Shown here: positions 11,591 through 23,271 of the stretch, piece after piece
Layout of the letters: each line of letters opens with the position of its first letter
Numbering within the stretch: position 1 is the first letter of the stretch
From: Terana coerulea
Lineage: Eukaryota > Basidiomycota > Agaricomycetes > Polyporales > Phanerochaetaceae
NCBI GenBank assembly: GCA_024811115.1
Contig: JAKOGH010001043.1
Coordinates: 372,001 to 436,000, forward strand
DNA length: 64,000 bases
Direction: 5' to 3'
Translations under genes and position numbers: made by a program
Notes under the pieces: generated by a model
What the model saw: the letters and a program-made list of their open reading frames with translations, nothing else
Databases searched by the model: none
What the model was told of the DNA's origin: nothing

Positions 11591-14500
11591 ATGCGGCTGT
11601 TTTCGGCAGCGCTATCGCTGCTGTCGATAGCCTCGCTGACCCAGGCGTCGCCTTATCGTGACGACCTCACCGCATACAACCTCAACACGAACCAAAACGC
11701 GCAGTCCCCAACTGACTACTCGACGACAAAGCGTTCGAGCTACAACCCGTCTCCCCCCAACTGGCGTGCAATCCCGTTTTACACAATCCTGCTCGACAAG
11801 TTCGCCGATGGCGACCCTAGCAACAACGACTTTTTTGGCACCCTGTACGAGCATGACTGGCGGGAGACACAGCTTCGCTTTGGAGGTGATTTGAAGGGGT
11901 TAGTCGCGAAACTGGACTACCTTCAGGGTATGGGTGTCAAGGGCATTTTCATTTCCGGAACTCCTTTCTTGAATATGCTTTGGCAAGCGGACAGTGAGTG
12001 TTCGCGCTGGAACCTGTCTCTGAACTACTACTAACACAGATCTAGGTTATTCTCCTCTTGATTTCACGGTTTTGGATCCGCATTGGGGTACCCTCGCGGA
12101 CTGGCAAGCAACGATCGACGAGATTCACGCACGCGGGATGTATTTCATGGCCGATTTCACTGTGGGAACGATGGGTGATATGGTTGGATTCGACGGGTAT
12201 GTCCGCTTTTAACGGCTTCGCCTTCAGTTTCCTGACATCCCTCCAGATACTTGAACACCTCCGCGCCTTTCGATCTGCATGAGCATAACGGAGTCTGGAA
12301 GAAACCCAGGTATACGCCTTGGGGCTTTGACGAATACAAGGATTTCGACGTAAGTGTCTTTCGTCTCGAAGTGGCTATATGCTAATATTTGGTCGCAGAT
12401 CAATAACACGTGGAACAGCAGCTGCCAGCTGCCCCCGCTTTGGTTGAACGATGGTAGCATGGAGGACGTCGGCTGGGGCGGAGGCTGCATGGAGTCCGAT
12501 TTCGATCAGTACGGTGACATGGAGGCTTTCGGTGTGCATCCCGATTGGCAGCGTCAGTTGTCGAAGTTCGCGTCCGTCCAGGATCGTCTCCGTGAATGGC
12601 GCCCCTCCGTCATGGCCAAACTGAAGAACTTTGCCTGCATGGCGATCACTGCACTCGATCTCGACGCCATCCGTATCGACAAGTCGACTCAGGTGACTGT
12701 CGACGCCTTGGCCGATTGGGCCTCCAGTGCTCGCGCATGCGCCGCCGCACTCGGCAAGAAGGACTTCTACATCAGCGGTGAAGTTACTGGTGGTGACGCC
12801 TTCGGCGCCTTGTACTAGTAAGTATCGGCTACTGCTTGCTTTCAGTCAGCTGATGCGCTGTCCTTCAGTGGCCGTGGTCGCACGCCAACTCAGCTTCCTC
12901 CCGGTTTCCTCGCTGCAGCGAACATAACGGCCAGCGAGAATCAGTATTTCCTCCGCAATGCTCCCACCAATGGTCTCGACGGCGTTGCGTTCCATTACTC
13001 GATTTACCGTTCCCTCTCCCGCTTCCTGGGAATGGATGGTAACCTTCAGGTCGCCTTCGACATTGACACCAACTTTGTCACCGCCTGGAACCAAATGTTC
13101 GTCAGCAATGACTTCTTGAACTCGCAAACAGGCAAAGTAGATCCCCGTCACATGTATGGCACGAGTAATTTCGACGTCTTCCGATGGCCCAGCTTGGAGA
13201 ACGGCACTCAGCGGAGCGTTTTGGGAACGTTCATCACTACGCTCCTCATGCCCGGAATTCCGCTGTTGTATTATGGCGAGGAACAAAATTTCTACCTCTT
13301 TGACACCGGTGCTTCCAACTATCTCTATGGGTGCGTGCCAATTCAATATTGCTCGAGCTTCAATTGATTTTTTGTACAGTCGTCAAGCCATGGTCAGCAA
13401 CAAGGCCTGGCAGAGGCACGGCTGCTACCAGCTTGGGTCGACACAGTACTTCAACATGCCCCTCGGCAAGTCGTTGATGGGATGCCAGGACGACTGGAAC
13501 TCCCTCGACCACTTCGATCCGACCACAGATTCTCGCCGCATCTTCTCGCGCTTCAATCAACTTCGCGGGATCTACGACTCCTTGCAGGACGGGTTCAATC
13601 TTGTGGAGCGCGGGAACTGGACGTACTACATCGAGCGCCCTGGTTCCAACAACACTCCGACGGAAATGGGTCTGTGGTCCGCATCGCGATCTGGCATTTC
13701 TGGCTCCCAAACCCTCACCGGCAACCACACCGACCAAGTCTGGCTCTTGTACACCAACGAGAACCAGACCAGAACATGGTCTTACGACTGCAAGGACCCG
13801 AAGTTGTGGATATCCTCGCCTTACGTAGCCGGTACTCAAGTTCGCAACCTCCTGGCGCCTTACGAGACCTACAATCTCACGGAGTCGCTGTCCTCGTACA
13901 ACAACGACAGCCAACCGCCTTACGTCGGTTGCATGGCCTCCTTCAGCACGCAGCCTTTCGGGTTCCTTGCTCTTGTTCCCGCGACTGAGTGGGTTGGACC
14001 TAACCCGACACTAACCGGTTTCCTCCCCGGCCACGACTACCGCATCCCTGCCGAAGCGAGCGACACGAACGCTACAACTGTGGACATCGCCTTGGAGTTC
14101 AACATGGTCATGGACTGCCAGAGTGTGACCAACTCCATCTCATTCAACATGTCATCTTCGGGACACGGTTCCGCGCCAACGATCACCAACGTCAATTGCC
14201 AGAACATCGCGAACCCGGTCTACTCGAACATCAACGGCGCGGATGCGTCTCTGTGGTCCTGGAATGCGACGCTCACAAACTTCCCCGACGGTATCCTTGA
14301 GATCCTTGTCAACAATCCCAGTGCGCCGAACAACGGTGGTTCCACAGGCTCGAAGGACCGTCTTTTGCTTCGCAAGGGTTCCTCGAAGAATATCATGGTC
14401 TTCCCGGAGGCTGACTTCGACAACTCGGCGTTCGGCTTCAACAACGGCCAGTACACTTTCACCCACAACGCTCTCGGTGCGGACACGTTCCGCTACTCGA

Positions 14501-17500
14501 CGAACTTCGGGCAGAACTGGACGCAGTGGAAGAACTGGGAAGACACCACGACGATCGCTTCGGACGAGTTCGACGGCATGTTTTGGGACGGTCAACACAT
14601 CATGGTGCAGTGTGCGTATATTGACCGCGCTCGTCACAGGAACGTTTGCTGAGCTTAATTTGTAGACTGGAGCGCTATCGCGTCCTCGGCCGCGCAGGTC
14701 CTCCACGCTGACCGCGGCTACGACAAGCCTCGCCGTGTCCCGCAGCTCCTTGCTCGCGGCCCTTTCAACCAGTGGGGCTTCGATCAGGGTATACCCGCCA
14801 ACATGGAGCACAACGATGAAGGCAAATGGGAGCTCGAGATCATGGCGACTTGGCCGACGTACGTCCAGCTAAACGTATGGGGCTACGACGATTACTACTA
14901 CGGAGATGTTGACGCGGACGGTGTCCTCGACCGTCTGCCGCCCAACACGAATGCGCCCAACTACCTCAACATGTCCGCGCCGCCGCACCCGCATTTGGCT
15001 TGGGCTCTCATCGTCGACGACTCGACGATGACTTGGACCCTTGAGCCGCGTGGTCAGTCCGCCGTCGGTGCCATCATGTACGCCCTCCTGCTCTCGATCC
15101 CCCTGATCACCGGTACCCTCGCCGTGGTCATCTTCATGTGGTCGTTCTACGGAATCAGGTACAACAAGTGGGGTGTCAAGCCGACGAAGGACCACAACTA
15201 CTTCCCCATCCTTGGCGCCCTCGGTCACAAGTCCAGCGCGAACCTCAGCAAGGAGCACATGAGCGAGAAGGTCTTCGGTCACCACCATAAGAACGCAGAG
15301 ATCATCGGTTGGCCCGAGGACAAGAACAAGCGCCGCAAAGTCCTCATCGCAACTCTCGAGTACGAGATCATCGACTGGAAGCTCAAGGTGAAGATCGGTG
15401 GTCTCGGTGTCATGTCGAGTTTGATGGGTAAGGCCATGACGGACGTCGACCTCGTTTGGGTCATCCCGAAGGTCAAGGACTTGGAGTATCCGCCTGGCGA
15501 GCCTGCTGAACCGATCGAGGTCATCATCTTCGGCGAGCCGTACTTGATTGAGGTCGAGACCCACGTGCTGGACAACATCACCTACGTTATCCTCGACAGC
15601 CCCGTGTTCCGTGCGCAGACCAAGGCCGACCCGTACCCTGCACGCATGGACGATCTCAGTTCCGCCATCTTCTACTCGACCTGGAACCAGGCCATTGCTG
15701 CTACCGTCCGCCGCAATCCTCTTATCGACATTTACCACATCAACGATTACCACGGCGCACTCGCCGCCATCTACCTCCTCCCGAAAGTCCTCCCGGTTTG
15801 CTTGTCGCTGCACAACGCCGAGTTCCAGGGTCTCTGGCCGCTCCGTACCAAGGAAGAGATGAAGGAAGTCTGCTCGGCCTTCAACATCAGCAAGGAGCAC
15901 TGCACGAAATACGTGCAGTTTGGTAACACCTTCAACCTACTCCACGCCGCCGCCTCCTTCATTTCCGTTCACCAGAAGTCCATCGGTGTCGCCGGTGTGT
16001 CCGACAAGTACGGCAAGCGTTCGTGGGCCCGTTACCCCGCTCTCTGGACTCTCAAGCACGTCGACTCGCTTCCCAACCCTGATCCCACGGATATCGCTGC
16101 CCTTGACGAGAACCCGATCGCGCTGCGTGACATCCAAATCGACCAAGCCGCTGAGGCCGAACGGCCTGAGCACAAGCGTCAAGCACAGGAGTGGGCTGGC
16201 ATCAAGCAGGATCCCAACGCTGATCTCTTCGTGTTCGTCGGCCGTTGGTCCAAGCAGAAGGGTGTCGATCTAATTGCTGATGTTATGCCGTCAATGTGAG
16301 TTGCCCCGAAAACTGCACGCAAGTAAGGACACTGATGTTTGTCATATAGGCTTGAGAAGCGTCCCTCGATTCAGTTGGTCACTGTCGGCCCCGTCATTGA
16401 CTTATACGGTCGTTTCGCGGCTGAGAAGCTGAACCGTCTTATGGAACTGTACCCGGATCGTGTCTTCTCCAAGCCAGAGTTCACGGCGCTCCCTCCGTAC
16501 CTGTTCAGCGGTGCCGATTTCGCCCTCATCCCCTCTCGTGACGAGCCGTTCGGTCTTGTCGCTGTCGAATTCGGTCGTAAAGGTGCCCTCGGTGTCGGCT
16601 CGCGTCTTGGTGGATTGGGTCTCATGCCCGGTTGGGTAAGTCGTTCACGCATTCCGTCGGCGCATTCGCTGATGAGTGCTATGTCTTGCAGTGGTTCCCC
16701 GTCGAGTCGACTTCGACTGAGCACATGATGTCTCAATTGACGAAGACGATCAAGATGGCTCTCAAGTCTTCGGAAGAGGAGCGTGCGATGCTTCGTGCCC
16801 GGTCCGCCGTCCAGCGTTTCCCTGTCGTCGAGTGGCGTCAGCGTATGGAAGACTTCCACAAGCGCAGTATCGGCATCAGTCGTGGAGTGGCTGGTTCGAA
16901 TGCTTTCCGCGCTTCCGATTGCGACGGTGGAAGGAGCCAAGCTATCGGTGAACACGACGACTGGAATCCGGAGTTCCAAGCACAGCCATCTCAACCAAAC
17001 TGGGATGCGCAAAGCATCAACGAGGTCCCACGTACACCCGGCCCCCCTGGATCGCCTGGTCAATGGAGTCAAGACACGCTTACACCTGGCGGGGCGCCAC
17101 CTCGTCTGCTCGGAGACCAGCGTCGCGGATCGTTCAGTACCGACGTCTCTGACAACGAGGGCGACTACTTCGCCGCCAACAGAGGCAGCGTAGACAATCG
17201 TCAAGAATACGGCAACTTCCTGGACAGAGCCAACCGTACGATCGCCAAAGACCACAAACATGCACCGGACCCGTTCCTCGACGCCGCGGCACCTAATAAG
17301 CCCTTCGGCTCCCATTCACGAGTATCATCCGTCGAGTCCATCGCGTCTATCGTCAGTGAAAAGCAGGATTCTCCGCTGAACAAGGCCATCGCTTCGGTAT
17401 GTCTACATCTTCACATCACAATTGCTTGCCGCTCACTATCGCCTCGTTCAGTTCACGGACGCTGACGGCGGTGTCGCACAAGAGTTTGCTCAGAAGCTGC

Positions 17501-19344
17501 AAATGTTGAACGCGCACAACTCGAAACACGAGCTCTCGATCGAGAAGTACCTGACGAAGAGTGAGGAGCGCTTCTTCGACAAGGTGAAGAAGGACAAGCT
17601 ATCCAGTGCAGCAAGTGTTCGGTCATCACAACGCGATTCGATTTGGGGCACACCGGCACCCTCGTCATTCGATCACTCGCGTCCATCATGTATGTCCATT
17701 GTCCCTTTTCTCGCGCACATTGACTTACATTACCCGCTACAGCGCCAAGTCAGTCGGGTTTCACTGCACCGGACGGCTTCACGGCCCCTGCCAACGAGCA
17801 AGGAGAAGTCGTCATCATGACTGGTCTGCAGATCGCCATGTCTAGGGAAATCGGCGGTTGGCCCCTGTACACCATCGTCATCGCCGCCGGACAGATGCTC
17901 AGCGCAACAAGTTTCCAGATCACGCTACTTTCCGGCCAGAACTGGCAGACGGACCTTCAGCTCTATGTTCTCGGTGGTGTCTTCCTGGCCGCGTCCTCGA
18001 TCTGGTACATTCTCTTCCGGTACAAGCCATCCGTCTACGTCCTTTCCGCACCATGGTTGTTCTTCGCTCTGGCATTCCTGCTCATCGGATTGCCCTCCGT
18101 CTCATCTGCTCTCCACCCTGCCCATGACATCCTCACGAGCGCAGCGACTTGGGCGTACGCTGTCGGCTCGTCAGCGGCGTTCTTGTTCTTCGGTCTCAAC
18201 TTCGGAGAGGAAGCAGTGAGTACTCTTTATCTTACCTGAGTTATATCGTACTCACCCTGTTTCCAGGGTGCCGCAACGGAAGTGTGGACGATGCGTGCTT
18301 GCGTGGTACAAGGATCTCAGCAAATCTGGGTGGCCGCTCTCTGGTACTGGGGTAATCACCTCAACGGCGCGACTTCGAGCTCCATGCCTCCATGGTGGAT
18401 TGTCCTCATTGTTTGGCCCCTCGCCGTGATGAGCCTGCTCTTCGCCTACCTGATGTTGTACGGTCTCCCCGACTACTACCGCCAGACACCCCCGAAGGTC
18501 CCGAACTTCCTGAGGACACTGTTCCGCAGGAAGCTTGTCCTCTGGTTCCTTGGCTCTGAAATTCTTCGTGACTACTGGCTCAGCGGAGTACGTCTTCTAC
18601 CCCATAACACAATATGTGCCTCGTACTAACCGTACTTTCATAGCCTTACGGCCGTAACTGGAGCTTCCTTTGGGCGGTCCCTATCCCCAAGTGGCAGATT
18701 CTCCTTCTCGTCATTGCCTTCTTCATTGGCGTTTGGGCACTCTTGCTTGGCGTCCTCACCTACTTCAGCAAGACTCACACATGGCTGCTGCCAGTCTTCG
18801 CGGTCGGTCTCGGCGCTCCTCGATGGTGTCAGATGTTGTGGGGTACATCCTCGCTCGCGCTCTACATCCCCTGGGCCGGCCACGCGGGACCTTACCTCGG
18901 CATCTCGCTGTGGTTGTGGCTCGGTGTCTTGGACGCCGTCCAGGGCGTCGGTCTTGGTATGATCCTGCTCCAGGTATGTCAGCTTCCGGTCTTCGCTACA
19001 TCGCTCGTACTGACAAAAACACCTAGACGTTGTCCCGTTTGCACGTGTGCGCTACCCTTGCGTTCGCGCAGATCATCGGTTCCGTCTGTGTTATGGTCGC
19101 CCGCGCAACAGCACCAAACAAGGTTGGACCCGAGAGTGTCTTCCCAGATGCCGCGAAGTGGGACTTCCAGGATGGCCTCAAGGGTTCACCAATGGCGTCC
19201 GCACCCTTCTGGATTGCGATGATATGCCAGATAATAATTGTCATTGGCTACTTCTGGTTCTACCGCAAGGAGCAACTTGGTATGTTGACCGTTCTACTAA
19301 TTGTGTTGATTGGATGCTTACATTGCCTTTTAGCGCGACCATGA
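11591..19344 (+). CDS. AGS1: Cell-wall alpha-1,3-glucan synthase
   Basis: This large membrane enzyme makes the alpha-1,3-glucan of the cell wall. I resolve 15 exons joined by 14 introns of 46-56 bases; the sum gives exactly 2,340 codons plus stop. A signal peptide ([20 protein letters not shown]) leads into an outside GH13 amylase-like transglycosylase domain (about residues 50-550), with the nucleophile in [12 protein letters not shown] and the acid in [11 protein letters not shown]. One membrane span (about 1062-1088) precedes the cytosolic GT5 glycogen-synthase-like domain (about 1145-1625), with [34 protein letters not shown] and the E-x7-E pair in [16 protein letters not shown] low-complexity linker follows, then a multi-pass C-terminal region (about 1915-2335) thought to export the chain. 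All catalytic landmarks are intact and no frame break was found. The last exon is only 11 bases (19334-19344). Confidence 0.97.
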
Positions 19345-19673
19345 TCACGAACTCTTCAGGACTGGATTGTTAGATTTACTTCGGACTTATACATTATCTC
19401 GGGGCACTCTTATAACAGGAAAAGGACTGTGACTACTAAGGACTTTTGTATACATGACCGTCCCCTCCTGCACCACACTCGCTTCAGCTTTCGGTAGTAT
19501 CTTAGATTGTTATGTGCCGTAGTATACTCAATAGTAAATTGGCAGCAGCAGCGCTTCTCCTTCAAACTCCAAAACTGGGTATCGAGGGTATAGTGATTGT
19601 ATCGATCCATTACATGAGGTTGAGTACAGTATACCGCGTAGAAGTCCCGGTAGAAATAAACCACTATATGCGC
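19345..19673. terminator. Convergent 3' region, AGS1 / sphingoid kinase
   Basis: 329 AT-richer bases between two stop codons facing each other. Both 3' ends must be processed here; an AATAAA-like aaataaa occurs at about 19654. No gene is visible. Confidence 0.5.
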
Positions 19674-21627
19674 CTATGCCGACTTCCTGTTGTCAGGTAC
19701 ATCGAAGTTGACGTTGTAAACGCCATAAGGACTTAACATGGTGCCCAGGCCTTTGTGCACCTCAACCTGAAACGCCTCGAACGGATACGCCTCGCCATCT
19801 ACCGCGAGGCAGCTTGCAGACCCGAGGGGCTCCACACGGAAGGCTTCGGCTTTGAAGTAGTGTTGCTTGAGCAGACGACACATCAGCAGCCGTCGAAGGA
19901 AGGCAGCACGCAGAGAAAGCCTCACCGAGTCCATCCAGTACGTCTTGCCGACTTCGGCGCCGTCCATGGCCTGCAGCATGACCTTCCGGTTGACTTTCTC
20001 CTGGATCACGACGTCGATGTACCCGTCGTCCGGCAGCGACATGGGGAACTGCATCAGGTCGCGCGCGACGAGCGGGCCCTTGCCGGCGTACATGTACAGG
20101 ATGGGCTTGTCGAACTCGATCCAGCCGTCGCCCGTCGGCTTGTCCTGGTGCAGCAGCGGCGGCAGCGAGGATACTGCATCGGGGTGCGGCGCGTCGCCGT
20201 TCGAGTCCTGCGCGTGCCCGTGTGCGGCGGACGCGGCGGCCATGCGCTTCGCGGCGGCCTCTTCGCCCGCGCGGAGGTCTTGCACCATCTGCGCCTTGTC
20301 AGACTGTGCGACTTTGATGCTGACCTTGCAAGGGCAGGACTTGTGGCGCATGAGCCCGCGCAGGTAGCCGTAGATGAAGCGGCTGGAAAAGCGACGTGGG
20401 TAAACATTGTCAAGCAGGAAGAGAGGCAGACGGACCCGTCTCCCATGAACCGAAGATGCTCCGTGCCGAGGTCCAACTCAGCCATGAGGCCAACGGCGGT
20501 AGTCATCCACTGGAGAATTCGGCGGTCCTTTTGCGTGACTGAGCAGATATCGACGTTCATAGGTGCGCCTTTGACAACGTTCAACGTGGCCGCTAAAATA
20601 TCAAATCCTTCCTTATGGTGGAGTGAACATGAGGGGTGCTTATGCATAAATTGACTTACATACCTCCAATCCAAGAATATTCAGCGAGAGCGCGTTACCC
20701 GAGCCGGCAGGAATTGGTGCAAGAGGTATCTGGATAGCTCGTATAGGGTCTTTGTGCTCCGCGAGACCGTTGATAATCTCGTGTATAAGGCCGTCTCCCG
20801 ACGCAGCAGCAATAGCGTCATATTTTCCTAGGGGCAAATCCCTTGCAACTTCCCAAGCATGCCTATGGTGTGTGGTCACTGCTTCGAGCTCAGCGCACGG
20901 AGCTAGGCAACTACAGCTCCACGTACCAATCACTTCGTTGGTGCAGTGCGCTGCCTTCAGCACAGGAAGTATCCTCTTGGCCAAGTGGATGCGACCCTTG
21001 CCCTGTGCACGCCTTGTTAGAGTGAAGTCATTCGACGCCGGTCAGACCAGGACATACAGGTCCGGAGATTGGATTGACGAGAACCAGTATATGTCTTTGC
21101 CGCTTCACACCTACATGTAACATACCGTTGAGCCTTCTTGTCCACCATCCGCACAATCAAATGCGCACCTCGATATGCCGCGTCCATGACTGCCTGCGTA
21201 AATGCAGCAGCCTCCTCTTGTTGCTCTGCAGGTACCTTTCCACTCATGTGCACCAACGCCAGCTTGACTTCTGTTCCTGCTTTCCGCTTCTTCTTGCCGC
21301 TGGCCAGCAAGGATAGCTCAAGGGAGCCGTCCTTCGTCTCTGCCCATATGATGTGTCGGAGAGGTGCTTGGATATTCCTCCATTTCGCTAGAAGGCGTAC
21401 GCCTGGTATGAGTACCTATCGCGCGTCCTCTACGCAACTCTGAGAACATGTATAGACTTACAATCATTGGGCCTCTTGACGCATAGGAAGTTATTCGTAA
21501 GGGTGAACTCGGATGGCTCGCCGCCCTTCTGCTGGCTGGGAAGCGTGAGCTCCTGCAGCGGCGCCTCTGAGTCCGAGTCGGCAACGCCGGTCGTGTTCAT
21601 TTGACTGGGAGACTGGTTCCTGGACAT
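19674..21627 (-). CDS. LCB4: Sphingoid long-chain base kinase (Lcb4/5 type)
   Basis: The enzyme phosphorylates dihydrosphingosine/phytosphingosine with ATP. It has the diacylglycerol-kinase catalytic fold: KRILPVLKAAH, then YDAIAAASGDGLIHEIINGL (the GDG nucleotide loop), then PLAPIPAGSGNALSLNILG. The C-terminal part has TTAVGLMAELDLGTEHLRFMGD, the membrane-facing FMGDxR-type loop, and an end block LPDDGYIDVVIQEK through VDGEAYPFEAFQVEVH. An Ala/Gly-rich insert (AAAKRMAAASAAHGHAQD) interrupts the catalytic module, common in fungal versions. I choose the ATG at 21627 (MSRNQSPSQM); 21600 and 21756 are alternatives. At least five introns. It is convergent with AGS1. Confidence 0.93.
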
Positions 21628-22060
21628 GGACCGAAGGTGGCCTTGCCTGTCGTTCCAACTTCGTTCAGCGATCCAGAGGGCGTGAGAGGGATACGAGGCA
21701 AAGCACAGCCTGCGCGACCGTGATGCGACTGAACATGAGCGAGGATCAATGTCCAATCGGGCTTACGCGACGCAACGCGACACGCTCAGGGTCCCCGGCC
21801 GCCGTGACGGAGCGCGACGGTGAAGGCCCGCAGCTGGCTCGCAACCTCAGCGCAGTTCGTATAAACGGGCAGTAAAAGACCGCGGCTCAGTGCACAAAAA
21901 AGCCTTGACTCTTTCGCAAGTCTCTGAGGCAAAACCCCCCAAATACAGGGAAGATATAGTATAATCCTCCGGCATGAAACCGTCGTACAATATTGTTACA
22001 GGGATTACGTCGACCTATAACATACACTAAGAAGGACTATATACCACAAGACTTACGACA
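21628..22060. other. Promoter region of the sphingoid kinase gene
   Basis: Between the kinase start and the TAF13 stop, both minus-strand genes. The part next to the kinase is GC-rich (about 21770-21880) and the part next to TAF13 is AT-rich. No reading frame with protein-like composition was seen. Confidence 0.45.
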
Positions 22061-23025
22061 TCACGCCTGGTAGCCAGCTTGGTTCATGTCCGACTCTTCG
22101 AACTGTGCGCGCGCCCGCTTGATATCCTCCTGCATGAACAACAGTTCCTCCATACGTGCAAGCTTTTTGGCGTCGGCAGGACGTGACAACGATCTCCGGA
22201 GGTCTTCTATGGACAAACGAGACTTCTTGCCTGGTGTAAGGGCTGTTTGACACTGTGAACCGACGCGATCAGTTGTTAGAACATACGCAAGGAAGTAGCT
22301 CGCGTACCACATCCACGATGTACTCCACTAGGATCTCTTCCATGACATTCACCGTGTCATTTGCGGGATTACGGTCGTCGCCGAAGCCGTACATGAGGTT
22401 GCGTACTGGGGACTCTCGTGAGCGGTCATCACCTGTAGCTTAGTAGTGCAATACTCACATTCCTTCGAGAACAGCCCCTGAAGCTCGACTTCTTTGACGA
22501 GCCACGCGCACCTCCAGAAGAAGCGGCCGCTAGCGTATCACGGTATGCAGGCATGTAGGTGTATGTCGAAGTATATGGACGAGATGCTGGCGGCGCCGTC
22601 GACGTCGACCCAGCAGTCGTAGGCGGGACATACTGGTGAATGGTAGGGGTTTGTGCTATTACGGGCGGAGCAACAGAGGTAGCAGTCGCATTGCTTGTAG
22701 AGGCCGCATATGTGGCAGGTGCAGCCGTCGGAGCAGGAGTGCCTGCTTTCACAGCAGGAGGTTTCGCGGCTGCTGGCTGGGCCCTGCCTTGTTGCTGCTG
22801 CGCCTGCTGCTGTTGCTGCTGTTGCGGTGCATAGTAGCTGTATGCATATGGCCACGAGCCATATCCTTGTACAGCAGTGGGGTATGGGGTCTGGTACGCG
22901 GATGTCGGATATGCACCTGGTGTTTGGGCCTGACCGGTGGCGGCGTATGCGTTGGCTGGTGGGGGTGATATGCACTATAGGGGTACGAAGATCCTGAAGG
23001 TGGATAGTATGGCATTTTACGGCCT
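22061..23025 (-). CDS. TAF13: TFIID subunit TAF13 with long low-complexity N-terminus
   Basis: TAF13 is a histone-fold subunit of the general factor TFIID that pairs with TAF11. The conserved core is recognised as GLFSKE, NLMYGFGDDRNPANDT, VNVMEEILVEYIVDV, then KSRLSIEDLRRSLSRP and LARMEELLFMQEDIKRARAQ; the end is NQAGYQA. Fungal and animal TAF13 are often 110-170 residues. Here a Pro/Tyr/Ala/Thr-rich extension of about 190 residues precedes the fold and includes a Gln run (about 22785-22830). I start at the ATG at 23025 (MPYYPPSGSSYPYSAYHP). Two frame shifts separate start, extension and core, each repaired by one added base in a run: G5 at 22961-22965 and C4 at 22475-22478 (plus strand). 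Alternative intron models exist for both, with a start at 23167 for the first. Confidence 0.85.
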
Positions 23026-23271
23026 GTTTTGGTGAGAAGTGAGCTGGTCTCCCGGAGCTCGATGGAGGAGGGAAAGAAAGACAAGGGCGAGGTACGTTAG
23101 ACGCCAGTGCAGCGTCACGGTGCGGCAAGAAAGTGACCGACTGCCAGTGGCGTTCTGCAGGGAGCATATGTGTGTCTTAACTTCAAATTATGGTTCATAA
23201 AGATAATGTAGTGATTCTGAGTGGTACCGTAATGTACAGAAATACAGACATCATAAATGCCACAACGAACG

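Noticed and set aside
14869..15900. 343-codon minus open frame inside AGS1
   Set aside because: Antisense shadow of the synthase exon with no independent evidence.
19755..20654. 299-codon plus open frame opposite the sphingoid kinase
   Set aside because: Shadow of the kinase; the conserved motifs are on the minus strand.
22955..22985. 20-base introns in TAF13
   Set aside because: Both gaps fit GT-AG and restore frame, but 20 bases is far below the other introns here, and a single run error or larger introns explain them; kept only as a test in the findings.
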